The position numbers were made by a program, and so were the translations under genes. A DNA stretch of 64,000 nucleotides from Bilabrum cf. latius. Taxonomy: Eukaryota > Bigyra: Bicosoecida > Bigyra > Bicosoecida. Under the pieces are notes generated by a model. It saw nothing but the letters and a program-made list of their open reading frames with translations. It was not told the origin of the DNA and did not search any database. The DNA is taken from NCBI GenBank assembly GCA_965178125.1, contig OZ237738.1, positions 1,364,001 through 1,428,000 of the forward strand, read 5' to 3'. Shown in pieces: positions 42,601 through 54,500 of this stretch (within the stretch, counting starts at the first letter, position 1; every line of letters begins with the position of its first letter).

Positions 42601-45600
42601 TCTCCCTCACTGCCTTCCTGACTGACTCGAGCGGCGAAGACGCAAGCACCGCAAAGAGCGCGTCGGCGGCGTCCTTGAGCGAGAGCATCTGCTCGCCGAT
42701 TGTAAGCGCGCCCGAACCAGCCCCAGAACCAGCGCCCTCGCCCTTGCCTGCGCCCCCGCTCAGCCCCTCGCTCAGCACGAACTCCAGCAAGGCAAGGCTC
42801 CGACGAGCCGCCTGCTCTGCCACAAACTCCGTCGTGCACACCGCCTGCGTTGCCATGCCAGCAGCAAGCCCCATGGCAAGACCAGCGGCGCTAGCAGAAT
42901 CAGCCTCGCTGGCGTCTGACCCTGCACGAGCCAGCGTCGCTTGAGCTTGCTTGGCCTGTGCAGTCGTGTCATTCAAAGAGGCGCCGCGCAGAACATGAGC
43001 CAGTACGCGAGCGAGGGCCAACAGCCCACCATACTCCGTGCTGTCACCCGACCCCGTAGAACCGGCTGCCTCCGAATTGGGACTGTCGGAATCCGACGCC
43101 AGCGCTGCCGCCGCGGCCCTCGCGGTGTCTTTTGTGAGGCGGCCTGCCTGCATGCAGTGCCACAGGACTGCCAAACCAGCCACCAGGACGGCTCCCGCCC
43201 TCGCGCGGGCGAGCTGCCCCGGCGCCTGACCCTGCATGCCGCGCAGGGCGGCGCCCACTGCGCGCATGGCCTGCTCTAGTCCACCGGTGGAGCAGAATGC
43301 CTCGAGGAACTCCTCTCGAGCGCGTGCTTTCTGCGTCGACTTGCCAGTCGGCATCACTCGCCCGTTGATGGCCTGCAGGCCATACAGGGCTCGCCAGCCG
43401 CTGCCGTGTATGGCTTTGCTCCAGCAGGTGGGCTCGTGTCGATCCAGCAATGCATCCAGCCTGGGCGACGTCGGGAGGTCGAGAAGGGCGCACCATGCTC
43501 GCTTCTAGACGCGATCGGGCAGGTTGCCAGCCTCTTTGGGTCCTGCATCGTTACTCGCACCAGCAGCACCGGCAGGCGCACCATCTCTCTGCTCGAATGC
43601 TCCCTCGCCCAGGATGCGGAAGAGAACTGCATATTGCTCCTCACACAGGCGGATGGGACCGACGCGTTGGATCGTTGGTTGACTGATGCTGTCGTCTTGC
43701 ATCGTCCGGAGGAGGATCCGGCTCTCGAGACCAGCAGCGGCCTTTGAGAGTTCGTCCAGCTCGGCTGGATCCGCCACCTCCAGCTCCTCCTGTCCCTCTC
43801 CGTACACGCCCTCCTGCACACTTCTCTGCCTGCGCATCACGGGCGCGAGCAGCTGCCCATGCTCCTCCTCAGCCTCCTCTTCGGCTTCCTGCTGCAGCTT
43901 TGGCTCGTCCACGCCGGGCATGTCGCCGTCCAGCGCTTGCAAGTCGCCGAGCCACATCTCGCACCTCTCACCGTGCGGTCCTGCCTATGGCTGCGAGTGC
44001 AAATGCTGGCGGCTTGCCACCAAGCCCGTGTACAGCTGCAGGGCAGTGAGGCACCGGCTCACCAACTGCCTGTTGCTGCGGGCAGCTGCGCTCCCTGGGC
44101 TGGCCGCCAGCGCGGTCATGGCAATGTCGAGCTCCGCCGTTAGCACGTGAGCCAAAGCATGCACCCCTATCCCGGCAGCAGCAGTCACAGTGGCACGCTC
44201 GAGCACTGCCTGAGAATCAGTCGCGCCACCATGGCCCACTGCGATGAAGTGGCGCACCGCGTCGAAGAGCAGCTCGGCCGGAGGCTCTTGCCCGCTCCTG
44301 CGGCCTCCGTCAGATCTCGAAATGTACGCAATCTGGCTGCTGCGGAACAGCTCTAGATTCGTTGTGCTGGCGATAGCTGCATGCGAGAGGAAGAGCTCCA
44401 CAGCGGCATCGGCAGCCGCCCTTGATTCCCTCACGGTGCCTCGTGTGGCAACCGCGTAGATGGGACCGATGGCCGCCAGCTCGCGGGCTGCGCCGGCGCC
44501 CATTTCGGCGCCCTCTATGGCTGCGAGCAGCGACGCTACGGCGCCCTCGGCCTTGGCAGAGCTAGCTCCTGCTCTTGACTCTGCAGCGGCCTCAACAGAG
44601 TGGGCAAGCATGGGTTTTAGCAGAGCCTCAGCCTGGACCGGCTTCCCCCTCCGTACAGAGTCCAGCATTACCACCACAGATCCCGGCGTGGCGCGGTTGT
44701 AGGGCTTGCAGATCGCTTCCCTGACCTCCTGCTTGCGCTGCGGTGAATCCTTGCTGCCATCGCCTGGGTCTGCGAACGTGTCCCGATTCTTGTACCGCTC
44801 CAGCATGATCGGAGCACAGCTAAGCGCATCTGCACCAACCAGCATAAGCCGCTATACGCCCCAAGTCTCCTTGATCTTGTCATAGTTGAGATATATGGGA
44901 GAGTCCGGACGCATCTTCCGGCCATTCATGGTGATGAAAAGAGTCAGCAGGCACCGGAGGCCGTCAGGTCCAAGTAGGTCCGGGTTGAACCGCGGACTCT
45001 TCGGCTCGAAAATCTCTGACAGCACCCCTCGAAGCGCGTCATGCGACAGCAGGCAGTCGTCCATGGTTTGCACACCCTTCCTATCCCCTTTGTTTCGCAC
45101 CAGATTCATACGGTACGACAAGCAGTAGCTAACCTTGGCAGCCGTCCCGCTGCCGTCGTCGCTCGGGAAGAGCGCGAGACTCACCTTTGCAAGCGTGGGG
45201 TAGTCGATCGAAAGTTTCCTAGGCTCAAGCCTGTTCCCTCCAGCGGCTCTCGAGATGAAATCGAAGAAAGCGCGGCGACCCGCCCGCGTGCGGCCAAGCG
45301 CGCCGTCCCAGAGAGTGAGGACACTCTCCTGTGTCAGCCGATCCCGCAGCAGGGGCGAGATTCTCATGATTCCGTATAGCGTAGCCAGCCTGCCTCGGAT
45401 GGCGTACAGCGGTGGCACCTCGTACGTGCGTCCGTACGCAACCAGCTCGGCCTGCATGGCCGAGAAAACGCCCAGTCTCATCTCAAGGGCATGCGTAACA
45501 TCTGCCGCAGCAGTGCCATAGAACGCCCCATTCGCAAGGCCGACCTCGGCGGGCCTCTGGAAGGCATGCACCAGTGTTGCCACCACGTCAAGGGCGCGGA

Positions 45601-48542
45601 GCAGAGGGTCGCGATCGGGCCGCATGGGGCGTTGCACCGCGTCTGCTTGGCCATCCGCGCTCTCCCCTTGTGCCACTCCACTGCTGCTCGCAAGCTCCGC
45701 CCCCTTCGGAATGCTCCGACCGCTCCTTGTCAACGCGTCCAGGTGAACCTTGGCCCTGCGCCGCATGAACGAAGTGATGCGGTAGCCTAGCTTCATGGTA
45801 GACAGCGGCGCTTGCATGGCGAAGAGCGTGCGACACGCCTCTTGCAGCGAATTGCAAGACCGAATGGCCCGAATGGTGTCCGAACTCAGATCAAGCCCCT
45901 GCTACAGCTGCTTAGCCTTCTGCTTCTTGGTCTTCTTCGAAGCACTGCCGGTTGCGTTCCCCCCATGAGCGCCGAACTCCGTCTCGTTCCAACCAACCTT
46001 CGGGGCTGGGGGCGCCTCGATCAGAATCGTGGGCGCCTGTGGGTGCAGCAGAATGTACCACACGAAGTCTTGCATGGCTTCCTCGTACGACCTGTCGTCT
46101 TCATCCGCGCCAACCTCTTCCTTAGTCTGACCCTCAGAGTCAATAGCGGCGGAATCACTTGCTCCTGCACCGCTCGATGCCGCACCAGCCTCGGATTCAA
46201 CTGTACCGGCGCCGGCACTCGCAGCACCAGCACCAGCGGCAGCGATTGCAGCCGCGTGCCCCTCTCGTTCCGGCTGCGCGAGCAAATCCCGCACGGCGTC
46301 AACCCCCGCCAGTTTGGCAAGCTCGACTGCCACCACCGATTGCTTGTAGGCCCCGGCCGTGGACAGCCTGCCTCCGATGCGGAAATCAGCGTGGTCTCGC
46401 ACAAATGCCACATCGTCTGATGGCTTTCCAAGAATGGCAACGTCGGCAGCCCTCTCTTCTAGTAAGCTCTGATCGAGTGCCTCTGCCGCCCGCTTATGTC
46501 TGGCCTCAGCTGCCTCCACCTCTCCCGGGGATCCCTCCTTCTTTGATTCGCTCGCCTTGCCCGCCCCCTCCTTGGCCACCTTGAGGGCGTGCTTGGCACT
46601 CGCCAGCGCGGCGCGCGGGGTCTCGGGCAGATCCAGTTGTTCCAGAGCGCTGGCAGCATGGTGCGTGCAAGTCTGCGCCTGGTGCTTGGCGATGATCTTG
46701 CTGGACCACCTTCTCAGCCGGTTGGAGTCCTCGTTGAACTGCGCCAGCTCGGGTCCGATTGCCGCGACAGCCTGAAAGTTGCCGTCTGCCTGCCGGGCGA
46801 GAAACCGCAAGATGCCTTTGGCAGTGTCCAGCGAGCTCTGCTGCACGCAGATGAAGAAAAACTCGGCGAGTATGTCCCTCTCCCGACCTGGGGAAGCCCT
46901 CCTGACCGCCTCGAACAGCTGCTTGACGTGCGCACCGCGGAGGCTGCCGCTGCTGGCCAAGCACCGAAAGACGGGCTTGCTCCTCTTGAGAACCTCAAAA
47001 TGGATGTTGGATGGGTTCAGGATCGCAGCCACGACGTCCACGTCGGGGTGAACCAGCCACTCGCAAATGTCCGCACAGGTGAAGCTGCCTTGCGCACTTG
47101 GATCCTTGCCATCCCCGATCTGCTTCTTGGTGGTATCGTACACCTGGGTCAGCAGGGGAGACAGCGAGTCCATGGCCGCGGTGCGCTCCGACAGTTTCTC
47201 CGATTTCATCCCTTTCTGCACCGTTGCCAGCCTGAACGCAACCAGAGCTCCCTACTGGCCCAGTGCGGTCTCCACCATCTCGATCACGTCGCCGATTTCT
47301 TTCTCTACGCCGGTTCGCTCCTCCTCTGACAGCTGGGGCAGGAGCTTGAGCGCCTCTACGCACTTGGCAGCGAGCGGCTCTGCCTCCTTGGGGTCCGTCA
47401 CGGCTGGCGGCAAGAAGGCCTTCTCGACTACCTCGGCGTACTTGGCCGGATCCATGCCTCTGTAGATGCGGTTGAACCCGAGGGACTCGCACTGCCGGAG
47501 GGAGTGCGCGGTGGCAGCCAGGCCGGGCACCACGTGTAGGATCACGGCAGCCACTTCCTTCTCCCACTCTTTCTTGGCCTCGTCCATCGGCACCTCGGGG
47601 GCCCCTGCTAGCAGGGCAGCCACGTCTGCCACCTCCTGCTGCGCGCCTTGATCATTTCCCTTATGCTAGCCGGCGCTGGCATCAGCTGCAGCGCCGGCGG
47701 CGGCTGCAACACCGGCGTCCGCTGCAGCGGCCTCTGCCTGTGCTTGCGCCAATCGCATGCTCGCCTGCTTGGCCTCGGGGCCGGCCAGGACCCGATCGAT
47801 GCACTGCACTGCAGCGGGGGCCCAGACCTTCACGCTGGTGGTTGCCGCCCCGCAGTACATTGACCGGATGTGCCCCTGCGGTAGTAGTACATTCCAGGTG
47901 GCGATCGGTGTGGCAAGTAGCATCAGCGGTGGGAACTGGCAGTCTCAAGAGTGCAGCACGACTTGGTCTCACCTGGTAAGTTTTGTATGCTGCGCTTCCA
48001 CTGTTTCGTAGCATTTCATACACGACCTTCTGCGACTGATAGCGCCCTCTGTGCAAGTGCTCGGTGAGCAGCCCGAAGAGCTTGGCCGCGCCGCTAGCTA
48101 CGGTGTTGACGTTGTGGTCCTCCAGCTTGCTTGTTATGATCAGGCGCATTCCTACTGAGAACGTCGGTCCAATATCATTATCAAGCTCTTCACGGTCGAT
48201 AAATTCGGTGGCTGCATCTGCAGCGCTCTCAAACGCCTGCGATCAGAGAAGATCGTGGGTGAGCAAATGTATCTTGGATGCGATAGAGTGGCACTGTGCA
48301 GCCGCTCCGATAGCAAGCATGAAACTTACACCGTAGGTGATGTACTTCTCTCCTAAGCAATTCGATTTTGCGGTCAAGATCGCCCCGTAGGCTTTGTCCC
48401 ACTTGTCTGAATCAACTCCGTCGGCACTCAGTGGTCCGCTCGTTGTCCCAGTCCCACCGGCTGGCTTGAGTGCACTGCACATTTCACACATTGCCGCGAG
48501 GGCGCCATTCTAGAACGTGCACGCTGGGCACGCCCACGACAT
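33611..48542 (-). CDS. Giant ubiquitin carboxyl-terminal hydrolase (USP9X/USP24/USP34-like) with N-terminal RanBP2 zinc finger
   Basis: Exons 48542-48330, 48236-47973 and 47935-33611; introns 93 and 37 bp. Total 4,933 residues, TGA at 33611-33613, with 20 in-frame TAG and no in-frame TAA or TGA. The N-terminus is a RanBP2 finger with exact spacing (W3, C5, C8, N12, C19, C22); its residue 11 is a TAG at 48510. Long helical-repeat regions follow (about residues 60-2300). The USP domain starts near residue 2410: GLFNLGATCYANSVLQQLFM (catalytic Cys ~2421), a charged coiled-coil insertion, VACGHCGKKAE (zinc ribbon), and ATSGHYYSFIRDRATS-Q-WWRFDDH, where Gln is TAG (39776). The C-terminus (VDKIKDELIFAKGDIDTAI) looks UBA-like. 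Function by family: removal of ubiquitin from proteins. The whole of exon 3 (14.3 kb) has no intron. Confidence 0.88.
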
Positions 48543-48912
48543 CAAGAGAGCTTTCTTTCCGAATTGCTCAGGAGACTGCAGCAGGAGACCTCGGCACTCC
48601 GTTCACCAATACACTACGAAAGCCTTCTGTTGAAAGTGATATCAAATGATATAATACTAAGAGTGCAGCTATACTTCTACACTACTTGTACACCGCCCAA
48701 TTCACGACACACTACCTCGTTCTTGCTAAAATTTGATTTTATAAAGTAAGGTGCTATTCCAACACAAAGGTTATTCATTATCGGTGTCCACCTTGGGGGT
48801 GTGGCAGCAATAGCGGTTGCACATTAGATCTAGATAATACTTTGTGTGGTTTCTTTACCCCACAACTGATTCTAGCATTGCTGTCTTGCTCCCCAACACC
48901 GGCCAGTTGAGG
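48543..48912. promoter_or_regulatory. Divergent promoter region, giant hydrolase / GH16
   Basis: 370 bp separating two divergent start codons. It is clearly AT-richer than its flanks (for example 48640-48780) and so the likely shared promoter. No defined element can be named. Confidence 0.45.
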
Positions 48913-49752
48913 ATGATTGCACTCGCTCTAGCCACGCTTACTTACTGTTCAATGGCAGAGGCGCCGCCGCCGCTTCCACCTGGATTGTCTGTTACAATGA
49001 TTGATGAGTTTAGTGGAAGCAGGGTTAACCAATCCATTTGGACTAAAAGCTCGACCTCCCACCTAAATGCGTGCTACGATCCAGCAGCTGTATCTCTGAG
49101 CGCCGGAGTCCTGTCAATCACGGCAAGCTCTACAGTGGGACGGGTTTGTTCCAACGGCGACACGAGAAACTATTCAAGCGGCTTGCTCAATTCAACTGGC
49201 AAGTTCTTCCAGCAATATGGCGTATTTGAAGCCAGATTGAAGCTGCTAAACAACTCTGGAATGGGATTGCACCCGACGTTCTGGCTGCTGGGAGAGGGAG
49301 ACTACTGCTGGCCGAGCATGGGCGAGATCGATATAGTGGAGGTTGCCGGGCGCAACTACAGGCAATCGGGCCACCACACCGAGTATGCCACCAACCTACA
49401 CGCGGGAGCCCCCGGCTGCTGCTCGCACAACTGCTCCATGAACGCGCAGACGTGGCTCGACTGGGATGAGCCTCCAAACCACACTCTCGACGACTGGCAC
49501 GTGTGGTCATTCCACTGGAACCGCACTTCGATGACCACTTTCCTTGACGGGAAAGCCGTGGGCCAGACCACGAATAGCCGGCTCCTGTCGCTGTACTAGC
49601 TGCCCACATATCTTATACTTGGTTTAGCGGTAATGGACGACGGGGATATCCGCCCCAATGGCCACACGTCTCTGCCATACACCGTGCATGCGGACTGGAT
49701 TCGAGTGGCACAGTGGGATGACTACTTGAACCAGACTGAAGGGTCCGGTTGA
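48913..49752 (+). CDS. Glycoside hydrolase family 16, secreted beta-glucanase-like
   Basis: ATG 48913 gives a short signal peptide (IALALATLTYCSMAEA) and a 279-residue protein ending at TGA 49750-49752. Landmarks: DEFSGSRVNQSIW, GVFEARLKLLNNSGM, HPTFWLLGEG, the catalytic GEIDIVE with nucleophile and acid/base Glu, and WHVWSFHWNRTSMTTFLDGK. TAG at 49597-49599 lies in SLY-x-LPTYLILGLAV, where relatives have Gln-Pro-(F/Y)-YLILNLAVGG. At least seven N-x-S/T sites suit a secreted glycoprotein. GH16 enzymes cleave or rearrange beta-1,3/1,4-glucans (laminarin, cell-wall glucan); the exact substrate cannot be told. No intron. Confidence 0.85.
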
Positions 49753-49824
49753 GTCTGTCGATCGGAGCTTGATCGGATTGTGCCTCGCTAAGCGTCATCT
49801 GTTGCTAAACAGTTTAATCGCGCC

Positions 49825-51121
49825 ATGGCGAAGCCTCCAAGCAAATCGTCAGATAATGAACCAAAATCTCAAGTTAAGATATCAAAAGGCCCCCCGAAGA
49901 GCAAGAAAGTGAAGCCTTGGGTCAGCGGTGAGCTCCTGCAGGCCGGCTGGTTCATTTGTCGGTGCTTGCTGTGTTGGCCACACATCGCTTCCACCGCATG
50001 CAACGATTATGTCCTCACTGCGCAGTGCTTGCGGGAATGCTTGCTGGGATTACGGAAGCTTGTTCGCTATAGCCTCTCGATGTAGCCAAAACCCGTCTCC
50101 AGCTAGACCATGGCGGCAAGTACAAAGGCATGATTGATTGCGTCCGCACCATCGTACGAGAAGAGGGAGTTGCGGCGCTGTACAAAGGACTGACACCCTT
50201 TGTTACGCACTTGACCGTGAAGTACGCCTTGCGGTTCGGCAGCTATAGCTTTTTCAAGCGCCAACTTGGTGTCGTGCCCGGTTCGCCCAACGAAGCTATA
50301 GGCAACTTCACCGCCGGCCTTCTCAGTGGGCTCACGGAAGCTGTTCTGATTGTAACTCCATTTGAAACCGTAAAAATTCGGCTCCGTGAGAACCTTTAGA
50401 AGCAGACCTGAACATGGATTGCTCTGGCCCATCGCTACCAATCTGCTGCGTGCAACGGCCGCTGCCACCCACCGTGCCAGTGGCGCGCATCTGGGATCGC
50501 GTGCATGGACGTGTCATCCTAGCCATGCTATCCAACTTCCTGTTGCCACGAAACTGCGCACCAATTATCACACACCCCCATTAGATGGCCGCAGAAAAAC
50601 AGCGGGGCACAAAGAACCTCAGGCTGCGAGGTCCCATCCACGCCGCCACGACCATAGTAAAGGAAGAGGGGCCCAGGGCCCTGTGGAACGGCGTGGCGCC
50701 CACCATGCTGCGACAGGGTAGCAACCAAGCCTTCAACTTCATGGCATTCGCGTACCTCTCCGAAAAGGTCTTCGGCAGGGTGGAGGGTGACGGCAAGCAG
50801 CAGGCAGCCTGGAAGCCCTTCCTCACAGGCCTCGTGTCATCCACGATTGGGCCCCTGACCAACTGTCCCCTGGACGTGGCAAAGAGCAGGTTGCAGGCGC
50901 AGGAGAACAGAGGGGAGGAGAAGGCCAGGTACCGCGGGTTCGTGCACTGCATCCGGAGCGTGGCCAAGGAGGAAGGCGTGGCGGCCCTGTGGAAGGGGAT
51001 CACGCCCCGGCTGATGCGGCTGGCCCCGGGGCAGGCCATCACCTGGACCATCGTGTAGAGGGTGCAAACCAAGTTTGAGGAGCTGGGAATCGGCTTGGTT
51101 GAGCCGGCCAAGAAGTACTGA
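49825..51121 (+). CDS. Mitochondrial carrier, succinate/fumarate (Sfc1/ACR1) type
   Basis: Exons 49825-49927, 50026-50385 and 50595-51121 (introns 98 and 209 bp). 329 residues, TGA 51119-51121. Three carrier signatures: QPLDVAKTRLQ, TPFETVKIRLQ (across intron 2; acceptor GCCGCAG chosen to restore it) and CPLDVAKSRLQ. The end, GVAALWKGITPRLMRLAPGQAITWT, closely matches yeast Sfc1 (KGITPRVMRVAPGQAVTFT). TAG is Gln at 50070-50072, just before PLDVAKT, and at 51056-51058. The family sits in the inner mitochondrial membrane and exchanges succinate or related C4 acids for fumarate; citrate carriers are an alternative. Confidence 0.88.
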
Positions 51122-51565
51122 GCGTGAGGGAGTCGGCGCGGGATCGAGGATGGGGCGGATCGGCGATCGGTCGTCGGATTGTAGTGGGCGTGAGCTGCCG
51201 GTAGATTAGCGGGTGATTGCAGCTGCCTGGACTGAACTTTGCACAGCCATGTGTTTTTTAATAGCATCGTTAGTTTCTCGCGCGTATGATTGTCTGCTCT
51301 TTCGCGGCCGGGAAACCTCGCAGCACAGTGTCCCTCCCGACAAAAAAGCTCATCATCAAGCTTCATCAACTTGCGACCACCAGTCTGTCATGCCCGTCCT
51401 CGTTGGCCGCCGGCGCATTCTACATGCCGCACCTGTCGAATCAGCGCAGCGAGAGGTGCTTCGAGTCAATATTAATTTAAGGTATCGTTTGGTCAGGTCG
51501 TAGTGCTGAGGGGCGCATCCATAAGGTGCCAAGCATCGGTGTCAACGGCTCGCCAACACATTGTG
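51122..51565. other. Intergenic region, same-strand genes
   Basis: About 440 bp from the carrier stop to the next start codon. Some frames stay open, but none has a convincing start or composition. It should hold the carrier 3' UTR and the promoter of the IQ-motif gene. Confidence 0.4.
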
Positions 51566-54500
51566 ATGGATTTTGGTGGAACGCGAGAGAGTTTCCGCTC
51601 CTACTTGAAGCGAGAGCTTTTTGTAGACCCAGAAGTAGAAGCCAGGGAGAGGGAGCTGCGCCGTGAGGCTGCAATTGCTAAGGAGGCGCATCATGCAATG
51701 CGTGGAACGCCGTCAGCAACAAGACGCGGTCCTAGCTTGCCTGGAGCAGCTGCATAGCCGGCTGCATCAGGAGATCCTAGTGATGGATCTATCGAAGTGC
51801 ATGTGTAGCGCCGACTTGCCCGTGGGATGTACGAGAAACGGGCCATGACTGGCTCATCTCGCCAAGCCGCTAAAGGCGCAAGTCGTGGCCAAATACAGGT
51901 TGCAAAATGGCAATCGGAACACAAAAGTGGTGAGGTTAGCGGGCATCGATCCCAATCGTGGCTGTCTGAGGCACGAACGGTACGGTCCGGCGCGAGCAGC
52001 TTGGGAAGCCCCCTGCAGCGAGCCGGTGCGGGCGTCGCCAGCTCCCCTCATGGCGGTGGCTCCGTGGCGGGATACCGCGGTAGCCGCCGCAGCAGCGCAT
52101 CTCACACCACTGTAACAGATGCTGGGACCCGCCGCGGGTCGACCGGCGGGCTAGGCGCGTCCGCCCCGGCCGGCCGGTCCCCCTCCACAGATCGACCGAA
52201 GCGGCGAAGGCGTAAGGGCGCCGCCCCACCCGCCGGGCACAGGCCCTTCCGAAGGGGAGGGGCGGTGCACCACGACCCCGCCACGGGCAGCTTCCGCCCC
52301 GGTGCCGAGGACCCGGGTCCTGTTCCCCCGCACCCCTCCACCCTTGTCAGGGTGCCCAAGGAGCGCAAGCCCAAACTCGTGGGAGACGACAGACTAGGCA
52401 GCGTGCCCGTGGAGTCCCTCAGGCGGATGCGGTGGGAGGAGCTCCGATGGCTACACGCGCTGCTCGTCCGCCAGGGCAAGCAGGCCAGCGGCCTGGCGGA
52501 GTACCTGTCCCTGGAAGGTGGCATTCGATCCACCCTGTTCGTGGTGAACATGACGGGGTTTGCGGGGGTGCCGGATCGGATCATCGGGGAGCACGCCAGC
52601 GCCCTCTTCAAGAGCTTCGACATCAGCAGGACCGGGATCGTGGACCCGAGGGAGATCCAGTGCTGCCTCCGGGTGATCGACAAGCCGCACGACACGCCCT
52701 CCCAGCTCATGCAGTGGTGCATCCAGTTCTACGCCGTGCGGAGAAAGTCGGACAACACCACGTGCATACCCAGTGACGACCTCCTCTTCCTCCTATTCGT
52801 TCCCTGCGAGTCGTTCGAGGACGAGCAGGCCCTCAAGAGCCACATGCCGGAGCTCACGCAGGCTCTCGAGCGCTTCACGGGCGACCCCTGGCCCAAGCTC
52901 ATCTCCAGGCACTCTCTCAGCCTGGCTCTCAGCGAGAGCCACAAGTTCTGCGACGAGTACAGGAGACAGTGCATGCGCAGGCTGCCGGACGACGTGCGCC
53001 TGGCGATCATGCGCCGCGCCGCCGAGGAGGCTTCCCTGGTGGTGCAGGGCCGCGAGAGGGCCCTTTAGATTCAAAAGGCCGCCCTGTTTTTGAGAGACAA
53101 GATGAACCCCAGGGTGCTGCGGGACCACTTCTTCGCCTGGAGCGAGCACGCCAGGGAACAAGTTGTCATGCGCGCCATCGATGAGATGTGCGATGCGCAC
53201 TTCCGCCAGGCGGGGCTCAGGCGCGGCGTCCGGCAGTGGCGCAGGAGGGCAAGGCTCCCCCGCATCAACGCGATCGCGAAGGAAAGGTGCCCCAAGAAGA
53301 GGCTCATCCGCATGCTGGCCCGCTGGAAGGCCCGCATGCGCTATTTCCGCATTCTCAAGCGCATCGAGGACGAGAAGAAGTCAGAGGAGCTAGCTCTCCG
53401 TGCGGAGCGCGCCTACAAGTGGGCCGAGGGCTGGAGGCTCCGCCGCAGGGTCGAGACGATGCGCGGGATCTTCTTTGCCATGAAGGTTTCCTTGCGAGCA
53501 TACCAGCGGAAGAAGGCCGCCGCCAAGTGGCTGCGCAAGAAGAGGCTGATGCGGACGTTCCTCTCTTGGAAGAGGGAGGTGATCGAGACGATCCAGCAGC
53601 GGATCGACCTCAAGTACAGGTCGGACGAAGCGCACAAGGCGCTCTCATAGAGGCTTAAGGCCGCGGAGGAGCAGGAGCGCGCCGAGAGGGAGGCAGAGGC
53701 GGCTCGCGTGGAAGCAGAGAAGAAGAAGGAGGAGGAGTACGAGGAGATCATGAGGCGGCAGAGGGCCCGAGCCGCGGTGGTGATGGCGTACGACCGGAGC
53801 GCGGCGGCTCTGGCCCAGAAGCGGGCGTTCGAGCGCCAGCGCATGTTCCAGAAGACGATTCGGGACAGCGCGCGGAGGTGGGAGCGCGATTTTCCCGACC
53901 TGCTTGAGCAGGAGCTGGACAAGCAGCGGACCTGGCTGCGCACAACGATCGACGGCAAGGAAGAGTTCGAGAACCACGTCGTGTACACGATGAGCTCGGT
54001 GGAACTGGCCGTGCCCACGGAGCCGCTCAAGACCCTCGACAGTGAAAAGGCGGAGGAGGAGAAGCAAAAGTAGCAGATTCGCGCGGAGCAGGCCAAGCAG
54101 AGGAAAGCTGCGAACCTGTCGGGGTCCGGCATGGCGATGGCGGTTGGCGCTGACGCAGCCATGGCAGCTGCCGACAAGCTGAGGGAGATGTACGGTGGCG
54201 ACGGGGAAGAGGGGGGGGAGGGCTTTGCCATGCCGATCAACGACGTGGAGAAGCTGGACGACCACGGGCTAGACCCGAAGGACCGCTGGCAGCTGGTCTT
54301 CCGATTCGGTGACCTGTGCAGGGCGTGGGTGAAGCAAGACACGGGTGAGGAGATCGGGCCAGCCTCCAACCGGGTGGGCCTCACGCGGATCAACCGCAAG
54401 CTGGGGGAGCGCATCGCGCTGGAGAACTGGGAGGGGAGGAGGGCCAGGCGACTGGCCAAGGAACTGGATGCCACTAAGCAGCAGAGGTACGAGCTGGCCC

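Noticed and set aside
50581-50594. ATG at 50585 as start of a separate carrier gene
   Set aside because: Joining 50385 to 50595 restores the second carrier signature exactly, so this ATG is intronic.
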